In this document: positions 1 through 7,897 of the stretch, piece after piece
How the letters are laid out: the number at the start of each line of letters is the position of its first letter
Position numbering within the stretch: position 1 is the stretch's first letter
NCBI GenBank assembly: GCA_947650365.1
Contig: OX393549.1
Location: forward strand, 87,189,203-87,253,202
Direction of reading: 5' to 3'
Source of the DNA: Chamaelirium japonicum
Lineage: Eukaryota; Streptophyta; Magnoliopsida; Liliales; Melanthiaceae
Length of the DNA stretch: 64,000 nt
Position numbers and translations under genes: made by a program
The notes under the pieces: model-generated
What the model was told of the DNA's origin: nothing
What the model saw: only the letters and a program-made list of their open reading frames with translations
Databases searched by the model: none

Positions 1-1
1 T

Positions 2-307
2 TCCAGTAGCACGTTTTTAATCAAGGAAGGTCCTATGGTGTTCTCTAGTCAGATGGCGGGGGGTCCGGTCATAGATGAGGCTGCAGGCCTCCGACGGGCG
101 GTTTCTCCCGGTAACGTCCGAAAGGGTCTTGGCAAACCTACATCCACCTCTACCAGTCGACTTCCGGCTATTGTTACAGAGGGGTTGAGGACCCACTCTG
201 AAGTGTGCGACCATGTTTGCTCTGTGCTACGGGATACCTCTTGCTCCACAGAGGGAAACCGAAAGGATTCGGAGCAAATCGCAGGGGGTGAGACCCATGA
301 AGGATGT
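2..307 (+). pseudogene. LINE ORF1, C-terminal portion, segment before the inserted LTR element
   Basis: The frame is open from the window edge, so the true start is upstream. No CCHC knuckle or DUF4283 region is visible; those lie nearer the N terminus in plant LINE ORF1 proteins. Assignment rests on position and on the frame: the last codon before the insertion is TGT (Cys, 305-307). If the 7.4-kb insert and one copy of its target duplication are removed, the same frame continues at 7703. Apparent coding past 307 is LTR sequence. Confidence 0.7.
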
Positions 308-919
308 TGTGGGGGGAAATTTCCGAGCCGCCTTGATCGGGAACCCCGCCCCACAGCCTTGATTGAATGTGGACGGTTTGTAGAGTTAAAGAGATGGGAG
401 AATAGATAGAGAGAATAAAGAGCGATGACACAAGGATTGGTGACGGAGTTCAGTCTTACGACCTACGTCTCCGGGCGAGAGGTGCCACCTGATTTTCACT
501 ATAATTTGAATATAAAGGGGTTGAGCGTTCTCTCGACAGGCCGAGAGAAGCTTTTTACAGTGGGGGTTGCACGGAGCAACAAGAAAAGAAACTTGGAGGG
601 GAGAAGTAAGCTCTAGCTCTGAATCTTCTCTTCCTCTGATTGAATGGCCAACCCCTTTCCTGGATTCCTTGGGGGTCCTTTTGTAGCGTAGGCACGTGCC
701 CGATATGGCAATGATGACGTGGCGATGATGACGTGGCACTGGTTCTGGGCCTCCTTGCTGGGCCCTTATTGGGCCGTTGTTCGGGCCCAATAAGAGGTAG
801 GGCTTGATCTGCGAGCCTCGTAGAGTGGGCCCATGTGAGCCCAGGCGGGCTTACCCATTTGGGCCGTTGCGCGGGCCCATGCTGCTCTGATCTGGTCCGG
901 TACAATTTTTGCACCCACA
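308..919 (-). repeat. 3' LTR of the LARD-like element
   Basis: 612 bp, TG...CA ends with a 6-bp terminal inversion (TGTGGG/CCCACA). It is nearly identical to 7086-7697; the visible differences are near 664 and 793. Two TGACGTGG words (715-722 and 729-736) are ACGT-core, bZIP-type sites that could act in the U3 promoter. Confidence 0.95.
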
Positions 920-933
920 GTTACCCCCTCCCA
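920..933 (-). other. Polypurine tract of the LARD-like element
   Basis: On the minus strand the bases just inside the 3' LTR read GGGAGGGGGTAAC and abut the TGTGGG start of the LTR. This is the usual position of the plus-strand primer and fixes the leftward orientation. Confidence 0.8.
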
Positions 934-1058
934 GTCGGGTCAGGACCCCCTGGGTCGGCTGGGATTCCAAGGTGCAAACGCTTTAGGATCCTGACGCGGT
1001 TGGCGAGGGTTGTCGGTGCCGCGGTTCGTATTAGCAGAGCCTTCTTCCGCCGATACCG

Positions 1059-1371
1059 AGACCCTTTTTGGTGCGAGCCAAAAAGTCTCGGTTTTGCGAG
1101 GGGGTGTTTCTGAAAAAACAGTGCGTTTTCCGACCGAGTGGATACCGAGAGGGTACCGAGTGCATACCGAGTGGGTACCGAGAGCATACCGAGTGGTTAC
1201 CGAGACCCTTTTGGTGCAAGCCAAAAAGTCTCGGTTTTGCATGGGGGTGTTTCCGAAAAGGCAGTGCGTTTTTCGACCGAGTGGATACCGAGAGGGTACC
1301 GAGTGCATACCGAGTGGGTACCGAGAGCATACCGAGTGGTTACCGAGAGGGTACCGAGACCCTTTTGGTGA
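1059..1371. repeat. Tandem array A inside the LARD element, about 145-155 bp monomer
   Basis: Two full copies and a partial third. Each opens with a perfect stem-loop, ACCGAGAC ... GTCTCGGT enclosing CTTTTGG ... CCAAAAAG, followed by a run of short TACCGAG words. The open frames here are repeat artefacts. Confidence 0.85.
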
Positions 1372-1499
1372 GAGAACAGTTTTTTCTCTTCTTCCTTTTT
1401 TTCTTTCTCTCTTTCCTTTCTTTGCTTCTCTCTTTCCTTTCTGCTGTATGCATGAGAACGGGGGCACAACAAGAGGGGCGCGGGATTGGTGCCCGAGTG

Positions 1500-1970
1500 G
1501 GAGCCGGCCTCTCTCTTTTTTTTTTTTTTTTTTTTTGTCTTGCTAGCTGTACACAGGAGCCGGCCCTCTCTTTCCTTTCTCTCTCTCTCTTTCCTTTTTC
1601 TCTCTCTCTGTTTCTGTTTCTTCTCCTCCGTGGGTCGCGTGGGCTCGGGTTACAGCTGCAGCGATCGGACGCCATTGTGGGTGCAGCAGCGGTGGCTGGG
1701 CACAGGCAGGGGTCGACTGGCGCGCGGAGAGGTGGGCTGGCGCAGGCTCAGCGGTGGTGGCCGGCTGGCGCAGCGCAGACGCTGGTGGGGTGCTGCCGGC
1801 GACGGACGAAGGCGGTGCGGAGGCGGTGGTCGGCGTGCGACTCCGGGCGCAGGGCGCGGCGGCGGCTTCGGGCGCGGGCCCCGGCCGGGTCGGAGAAGGA
1901 AGTGGGTGCTGGACGGCGGGTTCCCCCTTCTCTGCCCCTTTTCCTCTGGTTTCTTCTCTTTCTATCTGCC
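1500..1970. other. Low-complexity and GC-rich LARD interior, no gene
   Basis: Begins with a T-tract and CT-rich stretches (about 1380-1620) and passes into GC-rich sequence. The long open frames have biased arginine, glycine and alanine content and no recognisable domain. It lies just downstream of the captured peroxidase fragment on the minus strand. Confidence 0.5.
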
Positions 1971-1971
1971 T

Positions 1972-2385
1972 TCACTTCCTCACTTGGATGGACCCCATCG
2001 TCTCCATCCCGGCAGCGAAGGCCCTGAAGAACCAGGCCTTGTCTCTCCCCATCGTCTCCATCCTGGCAGCGAAGGCCCTGAAGAACCAGGCCTTGTCTCT
2101 CCCCATCGATCGCCTCAACCAGCGGCCTCGTCCTCGGGTCCGCAAAGATAGCCTGGTCCATGGCCAGCAAGCCCATCTAGCCTCCATGTTCCCGTAGTAC
2201 ACGTGGTCGAACGAGAAAGGCATCACGATGTTGAACGGCGCCATCACGTCGGTGTTGCCGCCGGAGTGTACATGTGGGAACAACATCCGGAGGGCCTTGA
2301 GGAGCCGCGAGTCCATCAGCGGGTCAGGCTTCCCGGTGCCCCGGCAGTCGTAGAGTCGGCTCATGAGCTGGTCGCAGTGGGAGAA
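1972..2385 (-). pseudogene. Captured class III peroxidase gene fragment with two frameshifts
   Basis: Read leftward, the conceptual peptide follows the C-terminal part of secretory class III (haem) peroxidases. It has a degraded distal copy of the proximal-histidine region ending FSHCDQ, then SRLYDCRGTGKPDP, a variant of the PF-FDHVYYGN block, GLLAMDQAIFADPRTRP, and a C terminus like FFRAFAARMETMGSIQV. The reading frame changes near 2188 and returns near 2104, so it is not functional. An in-frame 54-bp duplication (1993-2100) repeats the 18-residue FFRAF block. Only about 130 residues of a usual 320-350 are present. No introns are visible in the fragment. Capture by the retrotransposon is the simplest explanation. 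Confidence 0.8.
1993..2100. repeat. 54-bp tandem duplication inside the peroxidase fragment
   Basis: Two adjacent 54-bp copies starting CCCCATCG (1993 and 2047), nearly identical. The length is a multiple of three, so it duplicates 18 codons in frame. Confidence 0.95.
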
Positions 2386-2399
2386 GGATGCGCATGGAA

Positions 2400-2800
2400 G
2401 CCGTTGTCATGCGAGGAGGGACACTCGGGTGTGGTTCGCTGACCCCCTCGGGGTTGGCTTGGGCTGCTGCGAAGAGGACATGCGGGGTTGCCTCGAGTCG
2501 CTGTGAGACAGCACGCACGGAGGGGTCGCCTCGGTCCGCTGCGAGACGGAGTGCGCGGCAGGGGAGGACGAGTTAGGTTCGTTATCGTCGCCGTGTGACG
2601 AATTACATGAGGAGAATGCGCGGGAGGGTGTTTGGTTCATTCGACCCCCTATTCCCATTCTGATCAGTTGCCGCCAAGAGCACGTACGCGTGGGCCGGGA
2701 GAGGTGCGAGTTCTTCTTTCATACCCGGTGCATGACATGCTACGAGTTGGGCGCGTAACGAACCAAATTGAGGGCATGAGCGCATCCGTCATTACCGTGT
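2400..2800. other. LARD interior, unassigned GC-rich segment
   Basis: Contains three or four degenerate, roughly 50-bp repeats with the words TCGCTG/GAGAC and CTCGGG (about 2420-2600). No protein family recognised. Confidence 0.4.
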
Positions 2801-2814
2801 AATTATTCTAATGC

Positions 2815-3110
2815 TAGTCTTCGAACAAAATGAACTCGAAAACTTTCGACCGTCGTAGTTTTTCATACGTGAGCCGGATCAATGCGTATAATATGCCGTT
2901 GCGTTGGCGCTGAAAAACTGGTTAAAGTGGACGTAAAGCGTCGGGCACCTTTGCGTGTAGTATTTCCAATGCATGTCTTCGTGGAAAAAGACCTTGAAAC
3001 CTTCTGATAGTCATAACTTTTCATACGCATGTCGGATGAATGCGTATAAGGTGCCGTTGTGTAGGCATCGAAAAAACGGTCAAAGTGGACGTGAAACATT
3101 GTTCGCCTTG
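2815..3110. repeat. Diverged direct repeat of about 140 bp in the LARD interior
   Basis: Two copies (about 2815-2945 and 2955-3100) share the blocks GTCTTCG, TTTTCATACG, CGGATNAATGCGTATAA and AAGTGGACGT in the same order. Their function is unknown; they lie between the peroxidase fragment and array C. Confidence 0.6.
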
Positions 3111-3485
3111 ACGTGTAACTTTTCTGGTATTCACCTTTATAGAGAGATGACTCTTGAGAACGCGCCGGCAAGGTTTTAGGCTAGCGTCTTAAAGATGTCT
3201 CGGCACGCGATAACTCATCCGTTCTGTCCGGCACCCAACTGCACCTAGTTACTGTGTTCACTAGGGACTGCAGTCGGGCCCCAGTGATGATGCAATGGTT
3301 ACCGCGTGCTCACCCCTGATGAGAAAGGGGATTTTTTTTTTTTTTTTTTTTGTGAAGTTTGTACAAGCAAATCAATAGGTTTGGATGAGATGCTATCGTA
3401 TCGACCCAATGGAAGATAGCTCCTCATCTTTCAGTGATCATTGTGTGTGGGCGCCACTTGAATCGGATTGACTAATAGGTTTGGA

Positions 3486-4500
3486 TGACGCCGAGCACCC
3501 CTCCTCTCAGTTTTCTGACGAAACCGAGGGGTGTGCTGCTGATGGTGTGCCGTCACCCCTTCCCCACTCGGTTTTTGTACGAAACCGAGGGAGGGTTGCT
3601 TGTTGACGCCGACACACACCCCCTCTCGATTTTCTGACAAAACCGAGGGGTGTGCTGATGGTGTGCCGTCACCCCCTCCCCACTCGGTTTTTATGCGAAA
3701 CCGAGGGGGAGTTGCTTGTTGATGCCGACACACACCCCCTCTCGGTTTTTTTTGACGAAACCGAGGGGTGTGCTGCTGATGGTGTGCCATCACCCCTTCT
3801 CCACTCGGTTTTTGTACGAAATCGAGGGGGGGTTGCTTGTTGATGCCGACACACACCCCCTCTCGGTTTTCTGACGAAACCGAGGGGTGTGCTGCTGATG
3901 GTGTGCCGTCACCCCTTCCCCACTCGGTTTTTGTGCGAAACCAAGGGAGGGTTGCTTGTTGATGCCGATACACACCCCCTCTCGGTTTTCTGACAAAACC
4001 GAGGGGTGTGCTGATGGTGTGCCGTCACCCCCTCCCCACTCGGTTTTTGTGCGAAACCGAGGGAGAGTTGCTCGTTGATGCCGACACACACCCCCTCTCA
4101 GTTTTCTAACGAAACCGAGGGGTGGGCTGCTTGTTGATGCCGACACACCCCCCCTCTCGGTTTTCTGACGAAACCGAGGGGTGGGCTGCTTGTTGATGCC
4201 GACACACACCCCCTCTCGGTTTTCTGACGAAACCGAGGGGTGGGCTGCTTGTTGATGCCGACACACCCCCCCCCCTCTCGGTTTTCTGACGAAACCGAGG
4301 GGTAGGCTGCTTGTTGATGCCGACACACACCCCCTCTCGGTTTTCTAACGAAACCGAGGGGTGGGCTGCTTGTTGATGCCGACACACACCCCCTCTCGGC
4401 TTTCTGACGAAACCGAGGGGTGGGCTGCTTGTTGATGCCGACACACCCCCCCTCTCGGTTTTCTAACGAAACCGAGGGGTGGGCTGCTTGTTGATACCGA
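3486..4500. repeat. Tandem array C inside the LARD element, about 60/120-bp monomers
   Basis: About sixteen copies. Every monomer contains the hairpin CTCGGTTT-loop-AAACCGAG within CCCCCT...GAGGGG. Two higher-order forms exist: a 120-bp form with an alternate ACTCGG...CCGAG hairpin on the 3486-4100 side, and a more homogeneous 60-bp form at 4100-4500. Copies are highly similar, which suggests recent expansion. Confidence 0.95.
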
Positions 4501-5040
4501 CACCCCATTATTGGGGCTGCTAGAAGAGGCCAAAAAGTGTCGGTATTGAAAATAGTGTGTTTTTCGAATTTCAGCCCCATTCGAAACCGACACTTTTTCG
4601 GTAAAACGCTGGTGCGCGGGGATGTCGGCGAGGGACAATGCTATATTCGAGGGGGTATCTTAGAGATAATCTAGGATGACATTGCATGATGGCCAGCCGG
4701 TCTTCACCCAATGTATTACCGCACCTGGTTACTGTATTCACCAGGTACTACGGTCACGTGAGGGTGTTGACTTGGCCAGGATCAAGGAAGCACCATTTTA
4801 TCCCGTGTTACCCACCGTCGACTGCACCAGTGTGGAGACACACACTGACAGAGTCAGACCAACCACCCCCTGACCGATTTGGAACCGTTAGTCGTCGTAA
4901 AAAGGTGATGGCCAGTGACAATCTGATGCTTGGACCTGAGTAACAAGACTAAGCCTGAACTTTTGATCGAATACCAATATGTCGGCAACGACGTCTCGGA
5001 CTTTATCTTTGTGCGTCAAGGGTAGGGCCTTGGGATTATA
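4500..5040. other. LARD interior between arrays C and D, no gene seen
   Basis: Begins with a further CGACACTTTTTCGG-type inverted word, then unique sequence. Short open frames only; none resembles a known domain. Confidence 0.4.
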
Positions 5041-5041
5041 A

Positions 5042-5640
5042 AATGCCGAGGTGTTGGTCGCCTCGGACTTTGTCTTCGAGTGCCAAGGGCTGGGCCTTAG
5101 GCTTGTAGAGTGCCGATGCGTTGGTCGCCTCGGACTTTGTCTCCGAATGCCAAGGGATGAGCCTTGGGCTTGTAGAGTGCCAAGGCATTGGTCACCTCGA
5201 ACTTTGTCTTCAAGTGCCAAGGGCTGGGCCTTGGGCTTGTAGAGTGCCGAGGCGCTGGTCGCCTCGGACTTTGTCTGCGAGTGCCAAGGGCTGGGCCTTG
5301 GGCTTGTAGAGTACCGAGGCACTGGTCGCCTCGGAATTTGTCTTCGAGTGCCAAGGGCTGGGCCTTAGGCTTGTAGAGTGCCGATGCGTTGGTCGCCTCG
5401 GACTTTGTCTCCGAATGCCAAGGGATGAGCCTTGGGCTTGTAGAGTGCCAAGGCGTTGGTCGCCTCGGACTTTGTCTTCGAATGCCAAGGGCTGGGCCTT
5501 GGGCTCGTAGAGTGCCGAGGCATTGGCCGCCTCGGACTTTGTCTACGGGTGCCAAGGACCGGGCCTTGGGCTTGTAGAGTGCCGAGGCATTGGTCGCCTC
5601 GGACTTTGTATTCGAGTGTCAAGGATGTCTCCTTGAACTT
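5042..5640. repeat. Tandem array D inside the LARD element, 67-bp monomer
   Basis: About nine copies. Each monomer contains two perfect stem-loops: CCGAGGCG-TTGGT-CGCCTCGG and CCAAGG-loop-CCTTGG. Confidence 0.95.
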
Positions 5641-5744
5641 GGTGCATGTCAAAGCGACGACGCCTGCCTTGGACTTATTCTCATTGCCTCGGATAAGTAT
5701 AGTTGATAGTTTAGCTTGACCTGGATTGTCAGGAGCATTTTTAT

Positions 5745-6580
5745 CTGACTTTCACCTTGAAAGGGCGTAGCCGAATTGCCTTCGAGCTTCCGACTTGAAT
5801 GGGTGGAATCGAAGGTCTTTGGTTGACCTGGGTTACCAGGAGCTTTTTATCGGACTTTAGCCTCGAGAGGGCGTAGCCGAATTGCCTTCGAGCTTCCGAC
5901 TTGAATGGGCGGAATCGAAGGTCTTTGGTTGACCTGGGTTGCCAGGAGCCTTTTTATCGATCTTTAGCCTCGAGAGGGCGTAGCCGAATTGCCTTCGAGC
6001 TTCCGACTTGAACGGGCGGAATTGAAGGTCTTTGGTTGACCTAGGTTGCCAAGAGCCTTTTTATCGGACTTTAGCCTCGAGAGGGCGTAGCCGACTTACC
6101 TTCGAGCTTCCGACTTGAATGGGCGGAATCGAAGGTCTTTGGTTGACCTGGGTTGCCAGGAGCCTTTTTATCGGGCTTTAGCCTCGAGAGGGCGTAGCCG
6201 AATTGCCTTCGAGCTTCCGACTTGAATGGGCGGAATCGAAGGTCTTTAGTTGACCTGGGTTGCCAGGAGCCTTTTTATCGGACTTTAGCCTCGAGAGGGC
6301 GTAGCCGAATTGCCTTCGAGCTTCCGACTTGAATGGGCGGAATCGAAGGTCTTTGGTTGACCTGGGTTGCCAGGAGCCTTTTTGTTGGACTTTAGCCTCG
6401 AGAGGGCGTAACCGAATTGCCTTCGAGCTTCCGACTTGAATGGGCGGAATCGAAGGTCTTTGATTGACCTGGGTTGCCAGGAGCCTTTTTATCGGACTTT
6501 AGCCTCGAGAGGGCGTAGCCGAATGACCTTCGAGCTTCCGACTTGAATGGGCAGAATCGAAGGTCTTTGGTTGGTCTTCA
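5745..6580. repeat. Tandem array E inside the LARD element, 107-bp monomer
   Basis: About eight copies, period about 107 bp. Each has the stem-loops CCTGG-GTTG-CCAGG and CCTTCGA...TCGAAGG. It abuts the gag-like remnant. Confidence 0.95.
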
Positions 6581-6945
6581 TCAGCAGTTGGAGAGTTGTG
6601 GGCCACAACCCCCGCTCTTCCAGCTACCTTCTTTAGGGAATCCCTCTCTTGCTCGAGGGCTGCGTTCCTCTTGAGAAGGTTCAACAGCTGGAGATCAGCA
6701 GCCGAAATTTCGTATGTAGTTAGATCGTTGTCCCCTTGGGTGGCGTGCTCTTTGCCAGATTGTTGCCTCGGGAATGGTGGGTCCTGCCGATTGCTGTGGC
6801 TTCCCGGATGACTTCCTTGTGGCCCCAGTCGCTTATAAACATTTCTTCGATTGGTTGCAACCGAGACTTCTTGTTCTTCTTCGATTAGCACGTCGATTGT
6901 CCGATCAGCACCCGCCTTTGGTGGGTTGGTGCTGGCCTTCACCAT
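6499..6945 (-). pseudogene. Gag-like N-terminal remnant of the LARD element
   Basis: About 148 codons from the methionine at 6945. Upstream codons in the same frame run through the PBS and into the LTR, so the start is uncertain. The peptide is hydrophilic, with a segment LQLLNLLKRNAALEQERDS that reads as a short coiled coil. Such heptad segments occur near the N terminus of gag in many plant Gypsy elements. There is no capsid core or CCHC knuckle before the frame runs into array E. Identity rests mainly on position just after the PBS. Confidence 0.5.
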
Positions 6946-7064
6946 CGAGCGTGTTGATGTCGGCGTGATGAAGGCGTTGAGGTTGATTTGGAGGAGGACT
7001 TGTGGCTCGTCACCACAAGCTGAATAGGAGTCGGTAGAGGTGTGGGTAAGACCTCTATCGATAT

Positions 7065-7080
7065 CCCACAGACGGCGCCA
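7065..7080 (-). other. Primer binding site of the LARD-like element
   Basis: On the minus strand TGGCGCCGTCTGTGGG begins 5 nt inside the 5' LTR. TGG pairs with the CCA end of a tRNA; I did not identify the tRNA. Confidence 0.75.
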
Positions 7081-7085
7081 AAGAT

Positions 7086-7697
7086 TGTGGGGGGAAATTT
7101 CCGAGCCGCCTTGATCGGGAACCCCGCCCCACAGCCTTGATTGAATGTGGACGGTTTGTAGAGTTAAAGAGATGGGAGAATAGATAGAGAGAATAAAGAG
7201 CGATGACACAAGGATTGGTGACGGAGTTCAGTCTTACGACCTACGTCTCCGGGCGAGAGGTGCCACCTGATTTTCACTATAATTTGAATATAAAGGGGTT
7301 GAGCGTTCTCTCGACAGGCCGAGAGAAGCTTTTTACAGTGGGGGTTGCACGGAGCAACAAGAAAAGAAACTTGGAGGGGAGAAGTAAGCTCTAGCTCTGA
7401 ATCTTCTCTTCCTCTGATTGAATGGCCAACCCCTTTCCTGGATGCCTTGGGGGTCCTTTTGTAGCGTAGGCACGTGCCCGATATGGCAATGATGACGTGG
7501 CGATGATGACGTGGCACTGGTTCTGGGCCTCCTTGCTGGGCCCTTATTGGGCCGTTGTTCGGGCCCAATAAGGGGTAGGGCTTGATCTGCGAGCCTCGTA
7601 GAGTGGGCCCATGTGAGCCCAGGCGGGCTTACCCATTTGGGCCGTTGCGCGGGCCCATGCTGCTCTGATCTGGTCCGGTACAATTTTTGCACCCACA
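7086..7697 (-). repeat. 5' LTR of the LARD-like element
   Basis: 612 bp, matches 308-919. Its outer edge abuts the target duplication GATGT (7698-7702), after which LINE ORF1 resumes. Confidence 0.95.
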
Positions 7698-7702
7698 GAT
7701 GT

Positions 7703-7807
7703 CGCGACCCCACCCTTTCCCCTCGTGCGATAGCACTCAAAAGGCGAAAGGAAGGGTTATCCTCCGACCAACAACTGGAGGGTAAAGAATCCCAACGGGA
7801 AGTTTAA
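7703..7807 (+). pseudogene. LINE ORF1, C-terminal end after the inserted LTR element
   Basis: 34 codons and a stop at 7805-7807. The frame follows directly from codon 305-307 when the insert is removed. The tail is lysine-, arginine- and glutamine-rich. ORF2 starts about 90 bp further on, a spacing typical of plant LINEs. Confidence 0.7.
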
Positions 7808-7897
7808 GTCCGCTGTCTCCCTTTCTGTTTCTTGTGTTTTTTGGTTGGCGAATTCTTGGCTGGTCCTTTTTTTTTTTTAACCATTAATTTTTGGATC

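Larger units (their letters stand above)
308..7697 (-). mobile_element. Complete non-autonomous LTR retrotransposon (LARD-like), 7390 bp, recent
   Basis: Two 612-bp LTRs (308-919 and 7086-7697) begin TGTGGG and end CCCACA. They differ at about two positions that I can see. The 5-bp target duplication GATGT is perfect (303-307 and 7698-7702). Orientation is leftward: a TGGCGCC-type primer binding site lies just inside the right LTR and a polypurine tract just inside the left LTR. The roughly 6.2-kb interior has no protease, reverse transcriptase, RNase H or integrase. It holds a gag-like remnant, hairpin-monomer tandem arrays and a captured peroxidase fragment. This makes it a large retrotransposon derivative that needs enzymes in trans. 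The PBS type and the repeat-rich 3' interior recall Ty3/Gypsy Tat-lineage elements, which is inference. Confidence 0.95.

Noticed and set aside
308-409. Continuation of the ORF beginning at 35 to codon 124
   Set aside because: Beyond 307 the frame runs into the LTR of the inserted element; it is not LINE ORF1.
3431-4640. Several long overlapping minus-strand open frames rich in HQQATP and NREGVC
   Set aside because: They are translations of array C. They occur in all three frames with the repeat period and have no start context or domain.
4888-5720. Open frames on both strands across array D
   Set aside because: The 67-bp repeat is open in several frames; the proteins are pure repeat translations.
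1059-6580. CRISPR-like arrays
   Set aside because: Tandem repeats without unique spacers, in plant nuclear DNA with plant introns and transposons.
308-7697. Integrated pararetrovirus
   Set aside because: No movement, coat or reverse transcriptase coding; LTRs, PBS, PPT and a 5-bp duplication define an LTR retrotransposon.
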